Positions 1-15,112 of a stretch of DNA of 64,000 bases are shown one piece after another. How positions within the stretch are numbered: position 1 is the stretch's first letter; each line of letters starts with the position of its first letter. Under the pieces are notes generated by a model. The model was not told where the DNA came from, did not search any database, and saw nothing but the letters and a program-made list of their open reading frames with translations. This DNA comes from Aquabacterium sp. OR-4 (lineage in GTDB: Bacteria > Pseudomonadota > Gammaproteobacteria > Burkholderiales > Burkholderiaceae_C). A program made the translations under genes and the position numbers. The stretch is from the NCBI RefSeq assembly GCF_025290835.2, contig NZ_JAOCQD020000002.1:1364001-1428000 (forward strand), written 5' to 3'.

Positions 1-68
1 CAACGGCCACGCCCGCCCGCCCCGGCAACCGCCCCGCCACCCGCCGCGGCAACCCTGGCCCCACTGCG

Positions 69-1240
69 GTGCTGCGGCGCGTGTTACCTTCATGGCACGC
101 AGCCTTTGCATGGCTGCCGGAGCCCCTGATGAAGGCCCGCCACCCCTTGTACAGCCGCTCGCCACAGCGCCCAGGCAGCAGCCCGCCCGCCGCGGTGGCC
201 GCGGCAGTGCCAGCGGCCGCGGTGGCGCACGATGCACAGGCTGCGCAGGCCACTGTGGCCGCACACCCGCGGCACACAGCACACGCCGCGCACCCCTCGG
301 CTCCCGGGCAGATGACCACGGCCACGGCCACGGCAACGGCAACGGCCGCACCCTGCCCGTCCCGCCGCCAGGCGCTGCAGGCCTGGCTGCAGCGGCGCGA
401 GCGCTGGCTGTGGGCGCTGGGCGCGTTGCTGCTGGCGCTGGCCGCCGGCTGGCCGGCATGGACGCAGCGCCAGCCCGGGCCCGTGAACCTGAAGGCACTG
501 GACGCCGCGCTGCGCGAGTCGCTGATCAAGGAGCCGCTGCCCTCGGCCGCCGCCGCGGCCTATGCGGCGGTGCTGCCCTCGGTGGTGCGGATGCAGGGCC
601 ATGCTGCGGTCACCGCCCCCGCGGCCGCCGGCCAGGCCAACAGCCGAAAGCCGCGGCCACCCGCCGGCGCCCGGCCGGGCGACGAGGCCGACGGCGAGCC
701 GCACGCCGCCAGCGTGGGCACCGGCGTGGTGATCGTCGACCGCGGCCTGATCCTCACCGCGCTGCATGTGGTGGACGGCGCGGCGCGCATCAGCGTCACC
801 TTTGCCGATGGCAGCCAGAGCGATGCGGTGCTGGTCAACCGCCAGCCCGAGAACGACCTGGCGGTGCTGCAGGCCACCGTGCTGCCCGACGACCTGCACG
901 CCGCCACGCTGCGCAGCACGCAGGGCCTGGCGCCGGGCGACGAGGTGCTGGCGGTGGGCTTTCCGTTCGGCATCGGGCCCTCGGCCTCGGCCGGCGTGGT
1001 GTCGGGCCTGCAGCGCGAGTTCAGGGCGCCGATGGCGGGCCGGTGCTGCGCAACCTGATCCAGTTCGATGCCGCGGCCAATCCCGGCAACTCGGGTGGGC
1101 CGCTGGTCACGATGGACGGCCATGTGGTGGGCATCGTCACCGCGATCATGAACCCCAACCGCCAGCGCACCTTCATCGGCATCGGTTTTGCTGTGCCGAT
1201 CGAGAACGCCGCGACCGCCGCCGGCATGCCGCCGTTCTGA
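69..1240 (+). pseudogene. Trypsin-like (HtrA/DegP-type, S1C) serine protease, frameshifted
   Basis: A membrane-anchored serine protease is recognisable but split across two frames. The first frame carries a low-complexity N-terminus, a membrane segment (about residues 113-131, [18 protein letters not shown]) and the start of the protease fold with the catalytic His (TALHVVDG, His about 233 from the GTG at 69) and Asp (ENDLAVLQ). The catalytic Ser motif ([10 protein letters not shown]) and the last strands are in the +2 frame, ending at 1240. The frames join near 1030-1036, where one missing base would turn the sequence into a continuous [15 protein letters not shown]. Both halves keep intact motifs and normal codon use, so this is either a very recent lesion or a sequencing error. 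An ATG at 129 is a plausible alternative start. No PDZ domain is visible. The gene ends 34 bp before moxR. Confidence 0.75.
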
Positions 1241-1274
1241 CCCCCCTGCCCCGCCCGCGCGAAGGGCCCCGCCC

Positions 1275-2250
<976 letters not shown>

Positions 2251-2267
<17 letters not shown>

Positions 2268-3321
2268 CCCCTCGGCACGCGCAACGGGCCAGGCGCCGGG
2301 GCGCGGCGCCGAGGCCCGCCTGCTGCAGCGCCTGGAATGGACGGTGCTCAAGCGCCTGGACGGCCTGCTGCAGGGCGATTACCGCTCGCTGTGGCGCGGC
2401 GCCGGGATCGACCTGGCCGATCTGCGCGAGTACCAGGGTGGCGACGATGTGCGCCACATCGACTGGAACGTCACCGCGCGGCTGCAGGTGCCGCATGTGC
2501 GCCAGTACACCGAAGACCGCGACACCAGCGCCTGGTTCCTGATCGACCTGAGCGGCAGCATGAGCTTTGGCAGCGTGGTCGATGCCGGCGCCGATGCCGG
2601 CGATCCGGCCGTGCCGCTGCGCAGCAAGCGGGCGCTGGCCGAGGCCTTCACCGCGGCGCTGGCGCGCGTGCTCACCCACCACGGCAACCGCGTGGGCGCG
2701 GTGCTGTACGGCCAGGCCGGCGTGCACGCGGTGCTGCCGCCACGCAGCGGCCGCCAGCAGGTGCTGCAACTGCTGGCGCGGCTGCGCATGCCCGCACCGG
2801 TGCCGGCACCGGCCGCGGCACCGGCGGTGGCTGCTGCCGCGGCGGCGTCCGCCGGGCCGGCGGCGGGCGAGACCGGCACCCGGCTGGCCGAGCTGTTCGA
2901 GCGCGCGCTGGCGGTGCTGACGCGCCGATCGCTGGTGTTCGTGCTGTCCGACTTCATCAGCGCGCCGGGCTGGGCCGCGCCGCTGGGCCGCCTGGCGCAG
3001 CGCCACGACCTGCTGGCCGTGCGCCTGTTCGATCCGGCCGAGCTGGCCCTGCCCGACCTGGGCCTGCTGACCGTGCAGGACGCCGAAAGCGGCGAGCAGC
3101 TGCTGCTGGACACGCAAGACCCCGGCTTTCGCGCGCGCTACGCCAGGCTGGCCGCCGAGCACGAGGCCGCGCTGCGCACCCAGCTGGCCCAGGCCGGCGT
3201 GGACGTGCTGGAGCTGGCCACCGGCGACGACCTGCTGCAGGCCCTGCTGCGCTGCGTGCAGCTGCGCCGCCAGCGCCAGCGCCTGCCGGCCCCGCGCCGC
3301 GCAGCAAGGGCCTGGGCATGA
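2251..3321 (+). CDS. DUF58 domain protein (MoxR partner)
   Basis: A 356-residue DUF58 protein. The family hallmark lies near residues 47-85: GDYRSLWRGAGIDLADLREY followed by GGDDVRHIDWNVTARL. A VWA-like core follows (WFLIDLSGSMSFG, a DxSxS metal-site motif). An Ala/Pro-rich insertion (about residues 183-208) looks like a flexible linker. The gene starts inside moxR and its stop overlaps the ATG of the next gene (ATGA), so the three proteins are probably translated together. The biochemical role of DUF58 proteins is not established; they are thought to present substrates to MoxR. Confidence 0.9.
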
Positions 3322-4385
3322 ACCTGCCCGACTGGCTGCCCCAGCTGCGCATGCTGGATTTCCTCTGGCCGCAGGCGCTGTGGGCGCTGCTGCTGCTGCC
3401 GCTGGCCGTGCTGGCCTACCTGGCGCTGCTGCGCCGGCGCCGGCGCCACGTGCTGCAGGTGCCCAGCCTGGCGCTGATCCGCCAGGCCCTGGGCCGCGGG
3501 CCGGGCTGGCGCCGCCATCTGCCGCCGGCGCTGCTGCTGGCCGCGCTGGCGCTGTTGATCGTGGCCGCAGCGCGGCCCACGGCGCGGCTCACGCTGCCGG
3601 CCTCGCAGCAGACCATCATCCTGGCGATGGACGTCTCGGGCAGCATGCGCGCGGCCGATGTGCTGCCCAACCGCATGGTGGCCGCGCAGGCCGCGGCCAA
3701 GGCCTTTGTGGCCGGCCTGCCGCGCAGCGTGCGCATCGGCGTGGTCAGCTTTGCCGGCACCGCCGCGGTGGTGCAGGCGCCCACGCACAGCCGCGACGAC
3801 GTGGTGGCCGCGATCGACCGCTTCCAGCTGCAGCGCGGCACGGCCATCGGCTCGGGCCTGGTGCTGTCGCTGGCCACGCTGTTTCCGGATGCGGGCATCG
3901 ATCTGTCGCAGATCACCGGCGCGCGCGCCATGCCCGGCAGCGCGGCCGAAGGGCCGGCCCGCAAGCCGCGGCCACCGGCCGAGCCCGGCAGCTACCGCTC
4001 GGCCGCGGTGATCCTGCTCACCGATGGCCAGCGCACCGTCGGCCCCGATCCGCTGGAGGCCGCCAAGATGGCCGCCGACCATGGCGTGAAGGTGTTCACC
4101 GTGGGCATCGGCACCAAGGCCGGCGAGGTGATCGGCTTCGAGGGCTGGAGCATGCGCGTGCGCCTGGACGAGGAGACGCTCAAGACCATTGCCACGCTGA
4201 CCCGCGGCAACTACTTCTACGCCGGCACCGCGCAAGACCTGAAGCAGGTGTACGAGGGCCTGTCCAGCCGCCTGGTGGTGCAGACCCAGGAGACCGAGGT
4301 CAGCGCGCTGTTTGCCGCTGCCGGCGCCGCGCTGCTGCTGCTGGGCGCCGGGCTCGGGCTGTGGTGGTTTGGCCGGGTGACCTGA
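3318..4385 (+). CDS. VWA-domain inner-membrane protein (BatA-like)
   Basis: A 355-residue protein with two N-terminal membrane segments (about residues 18-33 and 66-84), a von Willebrand factor A domain and a C-terminal membrane segment just before the end (ALFAAAGAALLLLGAGLGLWW). The metal-ion-dependent adhesion site is intact: AMDVSGSMRAADV gives DxSxS, and a later TDG (LLTDGQRT) completes it. This topology is that of BatA/BatB proteins, with the VWA domain facing the periplasm. It is the third gene of the MoxR-DUF58-VWA operon and starts on the ATGA overlap. BatD/TPR partners found in some Bat operons are absent, so the operon is the short form. Confidence 0.9.
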   Translation: MNLPDWLPQLRMLDFLWPQALWALLLLPLAVLAYLALLRRRRRHVLQVPSLALIRQALGRGPGWRRHLPPALLLAALALLIVAAARPTARLTLPASQQTIILAMDVSGSMRAADVLPNRMVAAQAAAKAFVAGLPRSVRIGVVSFAGTAAVVQAPTHSRDDVVAAIDRFQLQRGTAIGSGLVLSLATLFPDAGIDLSQITGARAMPGSAAEGPARKPRPPAEPGSYRSAAVILLTDGQRTVGPDPLEAAKMAADHGVKVFTVGIGTKAGEVIGFEGWSMRVRLDEETLKTIATLTRGNYFYAGTAQDLKQVYEGLSSRLVVQTQETEVSALFAAAGAALLLLGAGLGLWWFGRVT

Positions 4386-4452
4386 TGCTCCTACCGCGCC
4401 GCTGCGCGGTGCCGCCAGCGCCCGCCGGACGACTGGCCGCGTGCGTTTGCCG

Positions 4453-7899
<3,447 letters not shown>

Positions 7900-8003
7900 G
7901 GCCGCAGTGTCGCACCGACCACGCGCCAGCCGCCCAGCGCAACTGCGGGGTGTTGGCCCGCCCCCGCAGCCCGGCGCGGCGCCGGGCCTGAGCCGCCGGC
8001 TAG

Positions 8004-8678
<675 letters not shown>

Positions 8679-8712
8679 GACAGCCGGGCTCCAGCACGAC
8701 AGAGGCGGTCCG

Positions 8713-8876
8713 CAGCCCGACCCAGCGGCCGCCGCGGACCCGGCTTGGCCGGGCCGCTGGCGGCGCCCCGTCCGTGGGGGGCGCCGACGGCGCTTCGTGG
8801 GGAGGCGCCGAAGGCGGTTCGTGGGGAAGCGCCGAAGGCGCTTCGGGGGGAAGCGCCGAAGGCGCTTCGGGGGGGC
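8713..8876 (-). repeat. Dispersed palindromic repeat element plus four tandem 24-bp units
   Basis: Between lolC and lolD. The part 8713-8780 is a reverse-orientation copy of an element also seen near 43126, 44994 and 55893: a segment reading CCGCGG-CCGGCTTGGCCGG-CCGCTGGCGG followed by a C-run/G-run. The part 8781-8876 holds four tandem units of 24 bp starting at 8781, 8805, 8829 and 8853, each built round the palindrome GCGCCGAAGGCGC followed by TTCG and a G-run. Each unit can form a stem in the lolCD transcript. No gene is supported here; open frames across it are repetitive and artefactual. Confidence 0.85.
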
Positions 8877-10145
8877 CTATTCATAGCGCAGCGCCTCGGC
8901 GGGCTTGACGCGGCTGGCACGCCAGCTGGGGTACAGCGTGGCCACGAAGGCCAGCGCCAGCGAGATCAGCGCAATCGGCATCACGTCGCTGGCGCGCGGG
9001 TCGCTGGGCATGCGGCTGATCACGTAGATGCTGCCGGGCAGAAAGGCCACGCCCAGCGCGCGCTCGATGGCCGGCACGATGCTGCCCACGTTGAAGGCGA
9101 TCAGCAGGCCGCCGGCCACGCCGGCCAGCGTGCCGATGATGCCGCTCATCGCGCCCTGCACCACGAAGATGCCCATGATCGAGCGCGGGCTGGCGCCCAG
9201 GGTGCGCAGGATGGCGATGTCGGCGCGCTTGTCGGTCACGGTCATCACCAGCGTCGACACCAGGTTGAAGGCCGCCACCGCGACGATCAGCGTCAGGATG
9301 ATGAACATCAGCCGCTTCTCGAGCTGCACGGCGTCGAACCAGTTGCGGTTGGTGCGTGTCCAGTCGCGCACGTACAGGCCCGGCGGCAGCGCCTGCACCA
9401 GCTGCTCGGCCACGCCGCGGGCCTGGTGCAGGTCGGCCAGGCGCAGCTGCACGCCGCCGGGGCCGTCCATGCGGTACAGGCGCGCGGCATCGTCGAGGTG
9501 GATCAGGGCCAGGCCCGAGTCGTACTCGTAGTGCCCGGCGTCGAAGGTGCCGGCCACCGTGAAGGCCTTGAGCCGCGGCACGGTGCCGGCCGGCGTCACC
9601 TGGCCGCCCGGCGCCACCAGCGTGACCGAGTCGCCCGGCCGCACACGCAGCATGCGCGCCAGCTCGGCGCCGAGCACGATGTTCCAGGCGCCGGGCTGCA
9701 GCTGGGCCAGCACGCCGTCCTTGAGCTGCGCGGCGATCGGCGTGACGCCGGCCTCGAGCGCCGGATCGATGCCGCGCACGATGGCGCCGCGCATCTCGTC
9801 ACCCCGCGCCACCAGCGACTGCACGGCGATAAAGGGCGCCGCAGCCTGCACCTGCGGGTTCTTGCGGGTCAGCGCGGCGGTGGCCTGCCAGTCGGCCAGC
9901 GCACCGCCCTGGGCATCGAAGACCTCGATGTGCGACACCACGCTGAGCATGCGCTCGGTGACTTCCTTCTGGAAGCCGTTCATCACGCTGAGCACGATGA
10001 TCAGCGCCGCCACGCCCAGCGCGATGCCCAGCACCGACACGAAGGAGATGAAGGAGATGAAGCCGTTGCGCCGCCCGGCGCGGCCGGCGCGGGTGTAGCG
10101 CCAGCCAACCTGCCACTCGTAGGGCATGGTGAAACGCGAAGTCAT
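8877..10145 (-). CDS. lolC: Lipoprotein-releasing ABC transporter permease LolC/LolE
   Basis: A 422-residue MacB/FtsX-type permease. The N-terminus has the conserved LolC/E sequence ([20 protein letters not shown]), a first membrane segment (about 27-55), a large periplasmic domain (about 56-265) and three C-terminal membrane segments. The segment after [21 protein letters not shown] is the coupling region typical of the family. Many Burkholderiales have one LolC/E-type gene forming a homodimer with LolD, so the letter is uncertain. It is the first gene of the lolC-lolD operon and is divergent from the gene at 10322. Confidence 0.94.
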   Translation of the reverse strand: MTSRFTMPYEWQVGWRYTRAGRAGRRNGFISFISFVSVLGIALGVAALIIVLSVMNGFQKEVTERMLSVVSHIEVFDAQGGALADWQATAALTRKNPQVQAAAPFIAVQSLVARGDEMRGAIVRGIDPALEAGVTPIAAQLKDGVLAQLQPGAWNIVLGAELARMLRVRPGDSVTLVAPGGQVTPAGTVPRLKAFTVAGTFDAGHYEYDSGLALIHLDDAARLYRMDGPGGVQLRLADLHQARGVAEQLVQALPPGLYVRDWTRTNRNWFDAVQLEKRLMFIILTLIVAVAAFNLVSTLVMTVTDKRADIAILRTLGASPRSIMGIFVVQGAMSGIIGTLAGVAGGLLIAFNVGSIVPAIERALGVAFLPGSIYVISRMPSDPRASDVMPIALISLALAFVATLYPSWRASRVKPAEALRYE

Positions 10146-10321
10146 GGGGAGGCGATGCTACCGGAGGCCCGGCGCCGGCCGCGCAGCGTGCCGCCGCGAT
10201 AATCGCCGCATGCAACACGCCGTGACCCACAGCGCGGCGGGCCGGGCGCCGGGCCGCCCCCCAGCCGGCCCGCCATCCCCTTGCCGGATCGCCCGACGCC
10301 TCCACCGGACGCAGCGCTGAC

Positions 10322-11272
10322 ATGCACCACCTGGTGCTCTCCTACGCCGGCGCGCTGACGCCGGCCGCCGCCCAGGCGGCGTCCACCCTCGCCCTGCCCC
10401 GGCTCGAACGCCTGCTGGCCCGGCTGAGCCCCACCCAGCGCGACGGCGGCGACGAGCTCTCGCTGACGCCACCGCACGAGCGGGCCTGGGCCGCCGCCGC
10501 CGGCTGGCCGGTCACCGACGGCCTGCTGCCGCTGGCCGCCGCCGCCGCGCAGCGCGACGGCCTGGCGATCGACGACGACCCGGCCGACGCGCCGCGCGGC
10601 TGGGGCCTGCTGTCGCCCACGCACTGGCACTTCGGCACCGAGCAGGCTTCGCTGATGGACCCCGCCGGCCTGGCCCTTGACGACGCCGACGCGCGCGAAC
10701 TGTTCGATGCGCTGCTGCCGCTGTTCAACGACGAGGGCTGGGCCCTGCTGTGGGGCGCACCCACGCGCTGGTACCTGCGCCACGCCAGCCTGGCCGAGCT
10801 GCCCACGGCCTCGCTCGACCGCGTGGTCGGCCGCAACGTCGACCCCTGGCTCACCACGCACCCGCAGGCCCGGCCCTTTCGCCGCCGCCAGGCCGAGGCG
10901 CAGATGCTGCTGCACACCCATCCGGTGAACGCCCGGCGCGAGGCGCGCGGCAAGCTGCCGGTCAACTCGTTCTGGCTGTCGGGCACCGGCCGCGCGCTGG
11001 CCGGCACACCGCCGCCCGACTGGCAGTGCGACCACCGCCTGCGCGAACCCGCGCTGGCCGAGGACTGGGCCGCCTGGGCCGAGGCCTGGGGCCAGCTCGA
11101 CGACGGCCCGCTGCGCGCCCTGCTGGCGCGTGCCGAGGCGGGCGAGGCGGTGGCGCTCACGCTGGCCGGCGAGCGCCAGGCGCAGCGCTACGAGGCGCTG
11201 CCGCGCGGCCTGATGAAGCGCTGGTTCGGCGCGCGGCGCGTGGCCGCGGCGCCACTGCTCGAAACCCTATGA
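10322..11272 (+). CDS. Phosphoglycerate-mutase-like / putative regulatory protein upstream of recJ
   Basis: A 316-residue soluble protein. The most informative part is the C-terminal half with HTHPVNARREARGKLPVNSF followed by WLSGTG, which resembles proteins annotated as cofactor-independent phosphoglycerate mutase-related in Burkholderiales. These are usually found directly upstream of recJ. I see no metal-binding or catalytic residues that would prove mutase activity, so the enzymatic name is doubtful. The stop overlaps the recJ start (ATGA), so it is the first gene of a six-gene coupled operon. Confidence 0.75.
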   Translation: MHHLVLSYAGALTPAAAQAASTLALPRLERLLARLSPTQRDGGDELSLTPPHERAWAAAAGWPVTDGLLPLAAAAAQRDGLAIDDDPADAPRGWGLLSPTHWHFGTEQASLMDPAGLALDDADARELFDALLPLFNDEGWALLWGAPTRWYLRHASLAELPTASLDRVVGRNVDPWLTTHPQARPFRRRQAEAQMLLHTHPVNARREARGKLPVNSFWLSGTGRALAGTPPPDWQCDHRLREPALAEDWAAWAEAWGQLDDGPLRALLARAEAGEAVALTLAGERQAQRYEALPRGLMKRWFGARRVAAAPLLETL

Positions 11273-13095
11273 ACAACGAGACCACAAGCAACGCGGGCGC
11301 TCCGGGCGCAGGGCTGCAGCTGTTCGTGCGCGACGTGCCGCCGCGCGCGGCCTTTGCGCTCGAGCAGGCCGGCGTGCACCCGCTGCTGGCGCGGCTGTTT
11401 GCCGCCCGCGGCGTGCGCGGCACCGAAGCCCTGGACGACGGCCTGGCCCGGCTGCTGCCGCCGGCCACGCTGAAGGGCGCGGCCGAGGCCGCCGTGCTGC
11501 TGGCCGATGCCATTGCCGCGCAGCAGCGCCTGTGCATCGTGGCCGACTACGACTGCGATGGCGCCACCGCCTGCGCCGTGGCGCTGCGCGGCCTGGCCAT
11601 GCTGGGCGCCGCGCCCGGGCAACTGCAGTACGTGGTGCCCGACCGCCAGATCCACGGCTACGGCCTCACGCCCGAGATCGTGGACCTGGCCATCGCCCAG
11701 CACCGGCCCGACGTGCTGGTCACGGTGGACAACGGCATCGCCAGCAGCGCCGGCGTGGCCCATGCCCGCGCCTGCGGCCTGAAGGTGCTGGTGACCGATC
11801 ACCACCTGCCCGCCATCGACGAGCACGGTGCCGTGCAGTTGCCCGACGCCGATGTGATCGTCAACCCCAACCAGCCCGGCTGCGACTTTGCCAGCAAGGC
11901 CCTGGCCGGCGTGGGCGTGATGTTCTACGTGCTGCTGGCCACGCGCGCCGAGCTGCGCGCGCGCGGCGCCTTCGCGGCCGACAGCGGCGCCGGTGGCGCC
12001 GGTGGCGCCGGTGGCGACCAGGTTCGCCAGCCGCGCCTGGATGCGCTGCTGGACCTGGTGGCGCTGGGCACCGTGGCCGACGTGGTGCCGCTGGACGACA
12101 ACAACCGCCGCCTGGTGGCCCAGGGCCTGAAGCGCCTGCGCGCCGGGCGCATGCAGCCGGGCGTGGCGGCGCTGTTCCAGGCCGCGGCACGCCAGCCGGC
12201 CCGCGCCTCGGCCTTCGACTTCGGCTTTGCGCTGGGCCCGCGCATCAACGCCGCCGGCCGCCTGGCCGACATGACGCTGGGCATCTCCTGCCTGCTCACC
12301 GACGACGCCGACACCGCGGCACGCCTGGCGCAGCAGCTCGATGCCATCAACCGCGAGCGCCGCGAGGTCGAGGCCGACATGCGCGTGGCCGCCGAGCTGC
12401 AGCTCGACCGCCTGCTGGCCGCGCCAGACCTCAGCACCGCCGTGCCGCCCGCGCTGGTGCTGTTTGACGACAGCTTCCACGAGGGCGTGGTGGGCATCGT
12501 GGCCGGGCGCCTGAAAGACCGCCTGCACCGCCCCACCTTCGTGCTGGCGCGCGGGCAGGACGGCTGGCTCAAGGGCTCGGGCCGCTCGATCGCCGGTTTT
12601 CACCTGCGCGATGCGCTCGATCTGGTCAGCAAGCGCCACCCCGGGGTGCTGAAGAAGTTCGGCGGCCACGCCATGGCCGCCGGCTGCACGCTGGCCGAAG
12701 ACCAGGTGGCCACCTTTGCCCAGGCCCTGCGCCGGGTGGCGGCCGAATGGCTGCAGCCGGCGGCGCTGAACCGCAGCCTGGCCACCGACGGCCCGCTGGC
12801 CGCCGAGTGGTTCAACGCCCACACCGTGGGCACGCTCGAAGCCCAGGTCTGGGGCCAGGGCTTTCCGGCACCGGTGTTCTGCGACGAGGTCGAGGTGCTG
12901 CAGCAGCGCCTGGTGGGCGAGAAGCACCTGAAGCTGCGCGTGCGCACCGGCGGCCAGGCCGGCACGCTGCGCGACGCGATCTGGTTTGGCCACAGCGAGC
13001 CGCTGCCCGCCCGCGTGCGCCTGGCCTACCGCCTGAGCCTCGATGAATTCCAGGGGCAACAACGCATCCAGATGGTGGTAGAAGCAGCAACATGA
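11269..13095 (+). CDS. recJ: Single-stranded-DNA-specific 5'-3' exonuclease RecJ
   Basis: A 608-residue RecJ exonuclease of the DHH superfamily, which degrades 5'-ended single strands in recombination and mismatch repair. Visible motifs in order: VADYDCDGATA (motif I), VTVDNGIAS (II), VTDHHLP (the DHH motif, III), GTVADVVPLDDNNR (IV), GPRINAAGRL, and a DHHA1 region with GSGRSIAGFHLRDAL and KKFGGHAMAAG. The C-terminal OB-fold region follows. A short GAGGAGGAGG insertion comes from a 9-bp tandem repeat at about 11987-12016, between motifs III and IV, and is probably a surface loop. It is coupled by 4-bp overlaps to both neighbours. Confidence 0.96.
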   Translation: MNNETTSNAGAPGAGLQLFVRDVPPRAAFALEQAGVHPLLARLFAARGVRGTEALDDGLARLLPPATLKGAAEAAVLLADAIAAQQRLCIVADYDCDGATACAVALRGLAMLGAAPGQLQYVVPDRQIHGYGLTPEIVDLAIAQHRPDVLVTVDNGIASSAGVAHARACGLKVLVTDHHLPAIDEHGAVQLPDADVIVNPNQPGCDFASKALAGVGVMFYVLLATRAELRARGAFAADSGAGGAGGAGGDQVRQPRLDALLDLVALGTVADVVPLDDNNRRLVAQGLKRLRAGRMQPGVAALFQAAARQPARASAFDFGFALGPRINAAGRLADMTLGISCLLTDDADTAARLAQQLDAINRERREVEADMRVAAELQLDRLLAAPDLSTAVPPALVLFDDSFHEGVVGIVAGRLKDRLHRPTFVLARGQDGWLKGSGRSIAGFHLRDALDLVSKRHPGVLKKFGGHAMAAGCTLAEDQVATFAQALRRVAAEWLQPAALNRSLATDGPLAAEWFNAHTVGTLEAQVWGQGFPAPVFCDEVEVLQQRLVGEKHLKLRVRTGGQAGTLRDAIWFGHSEPLPARVRLAYRLSLDEFQGQQRIQMVVEAAT

Positions 13096-14372
13096 TGTTG
13101 CAGCACCGCCGTTCGATGCCCCACCCTGCCGGCCTGCCCGGCCTGATCCACCTGGCGCCCGGGCCCGGCCTGGCGCGCGCCCGCCGGCTGTTGCGCCGGG
13201 CCCGCCACGGTGCGGGGCTGCTGCTGGCCAACGGGCTGCTGGCGGCCGGCCTGCTGGGGGGCGCCAGCCCGGCAGCGCTGGCGCAAGCGCCCGCCAGCAG
13301 CCTGAAGGCTCAGCCGGTGGCCCACGGCCTGGTCAACCCCTGGGGCCTGGCCTTCCTGCCCGATGGCCGCATGCTGGTCACCGAGCGGCCGGGGCGCATG
13401 CGCATCGTGGCCGCCGACGGCAAGCTGGGCCCGCCGCTGCCCGGCCTGCCCACCGTGGTGGCCGAGGGCCAGGGCGGCCTGCTGGACGTGGTGCTCGACC
13501 CCCGGTTCGCCAGCAACCGCCTGGTCTACTGGAGCTACAGCGAAGGCGCCGACGACGGCGGCAACAGCACCGCCGTGGCCCGCGCCCGGCTCGACGGTGC
13601 GCCCGGCGCCGAGCGCCTGGCCGAGGTGCAGGTCATCTTCCGCCAGATGCCGCGCGTGGCCAGCCGGCTGCACTTCGGCTCGCGCCTGGCCTTCGGCCAG
13701 GACGGGCGCCTGTTCATCACGCTGGGCGACCGCTTCACGCGCAAGGACGACGCGCAGACGCTGGACAACACGCTGGGCAAGGTGGTGCGCATCGAGAGCG
13801 ATGGCCGCATCCCCGCCGACAACCCCTATGCCGCGGCCAACGGCACGCCGCGGCCCGGCGTGCCGGCCAACGCCCGGCCCGAGATCTGGAGCCTGGGCCA
13901 CCGCAATGTGCAGGGCGCGGCCGTGCACCCGGTGACCGGCGAGCTGTGGACCACCGAGCATGGCCCGCAGGGCGGCGACGAGCTCAACCTCACCCAGGCC
14001 GGCCGCAACCACGGCTGGCCGGTGATCACCTACGGCCGCAACTACGGCACCGGCACCAAGATCGGCGACGGCACCGAGCGCAACGACGTGGTGGCGCCGG
14101 TCTCGCACTGGCTGCCGGTGTCGATCGCGCCCAGCGGCATGGCCTTTCTGACCAGTGATCGCTACCCCGGCTGGAAGGGCAACCTGTTCATCGGCGCGCT
14201 GCGCGGCCAGGCCTTGCTGCGCCTGGAACTCGACGGCCACAAGCTGCTGCGCGAGGAGCGCCTGCTGCGCACGCTCAACGAACGCATCCGCGATGTGCGC
14301 CAGGGCCCCGACGGCTGGCTGTACGTGCTGACCGACAACCCCGACGGACGCATCCTGCGGCTGGTGCCATGA
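13092..14372 (+). CDS. PQQ-dependent soluble aldose/sugar dehydrogenase (YliI/Asd type)
   Basis: A 426-residue exported protein of the glucose/sorbosone dehydrogenase family. A signal peptide covers about residues 37-65 ([23 protein letters not shown]). The six-bladed propeller begins at [20 protein letters not shown] and includes family marks [35 protein letters not shown] and [13 protein letters not shown]. In characterised members the calcium-bound PQQ oxidises aldoses in the periplasm. The second ATG (MLQH) or the ATG of MPHPAG would give shorter leaders; the first overlaps the recJ stop (ATGA). Its position between recJ and nitrile hydratase genes is unexpected. It is not close to the PQQ-alcohol dehydrogenase locus but would share the cofactor. 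Confidence 0.9.
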   Translation: MMLQHRRSMPHPAGLPGLIHLAPGPGLARARRLLRRARHGAGLLLANGLLAAGLLGGASPAALAQAPASSLKAQPVAHGLVNPWGLAFLPDGRMLVTERPGRMRIVAADGKLGPPLPGLPTVVAEGQGGLLDVVLDPRFASNRLVYWSYSEGADDGGNSTAVARARLDGAPGAERLAEVQVIFRQMPRVASRLHFGSRLAFGQDGRLFITLGDRFTRKDDAQTLDNTLGKVVRIESDGRIPADNPYAAANGTPRPGVPANARPEIWSLGHRNVQGAAVHPVTGELWTTEHGPQGGDELNLTQAGRNHGWPVITYGRNYGTGTKIGDGTERNDVVAPVSHWLPVSIAPSGMAFLTSDRYPGWKGNLFIGALRGQALLRLELDGHKLLREERLLRTLNERIRDVRQGPDGWLYVLTDNPDGRILRLVP

Positions 14373-15112
14373 GTCACGGTCATGGACACGATCATGACCA
14401 TGGGCACGACCATGGCCATGAACAGAACCATGACCATGACCATGACCACGCGCCTGGCCACGACCACGGCGAGCACAGCCACCTCGACGAGATGAGCCGC
14501 CGCGTGCGGGCACTCGAGTCGGTGCTCAGCGCCAAGGGCTACATCGACCCCGCCGCGCTCGATGTGCTGATCGACACCTACCAGACCCGCATCGGCCCGC
14601 GCAATGGCGCACGCGTGGTGGCCCGCGCCTGGGTCGACAGCAGCTACCGCGACTGGCTGCTGCGCGACGCCACCGCCGCCATCGGCGCGCTGGGCTACAG
14701 CGGCCGCCAGGGCGAGCACATGCTGGCGGTGGCCAATGGCCCGGGCCAGCACCACCTGGTGGTATGCACGCTGTGCAGCTGCTACCCCTGGCCGGTGCTG
14801 GGCCTGCCACCCACCTGGTACAAGAGCGCGCCCTACCGCGCCCGGGTGGTGAAAGACCCGCACGGCGTGCTGGCCGACTTTGGCGTCACGCTGCCCGCGG
14901 GCACCGCGGTGCGGGTGTGGGATTCGACCGCCGAGCTGCGCTACCTGGTGATTCCTGAACGGCCGGCCGGCACCGACGGCTGGAGCGAAGAACGGCTGGC
15001 CACCCTGGTGAGCCGCGACTCGATGATCGGCACCGGCCTGGCGCTCGCCCCCACCGACCCCACCGCGGCCCCCACACCCGCAGCGGCCCCCGCCCCGGCC
15101 CCCGCCAGATGA
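14369..15112 (+). CDS. nthA: Nitrile hydratase alpha subunit, cobalt type, with His-rich N-terminus
   Basis: A 247-residue alpha subunit of nitrile hydratase, which hydrates nitriles to amides in the cytoplasm. The metal-binding motif is V-C133-T-L-C136-S-C138-Y-P-W. Threonine at the second place and CYPW after it indicate the non-corrin cobalt type; iron enzymes have Ser there. The two cysteines in this motif are normally oxidised to sulfinic/sulfenic acid. The first 38 residues hold 16 histidines in an H-D/G-H pattern, an extension the family normally lacks and which looks like a metal-storage or metal-loading tail. The C-terminus is an Ala/Pro-rich tail. Its start overlaps the sugar dehydrogenase stop and its stop overlaps nthB. 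Confidence 0.95.
   Translation: MSHGHGHDHDHGHDHGHEQNHDHDHDHAPGHDHGEHSHLDEMSRRVRALESVLSAKGYIDPAALDVLIDTYQTRIGPRNGARVVARAWVDSSYRDWLLRDATAAIGALGYSGRQGEHMLAVANGPGQHHLVVCTLCSCYPWPVLGLPPTWYKSAPYRARVVKDPHGVLADFGVTLPAGTAVRVWDSTAELRYLVIPERPAGTDGWSEERLATLVSRDSMIGTGLALAPTDPTAAPTPAAAPAPAPAR

Noticed and set aside
8781..8876. Possible CRISPR array
   Set aside because: The units are adjacent with no spacers and are themselves palindromic, and no cas genes are present.
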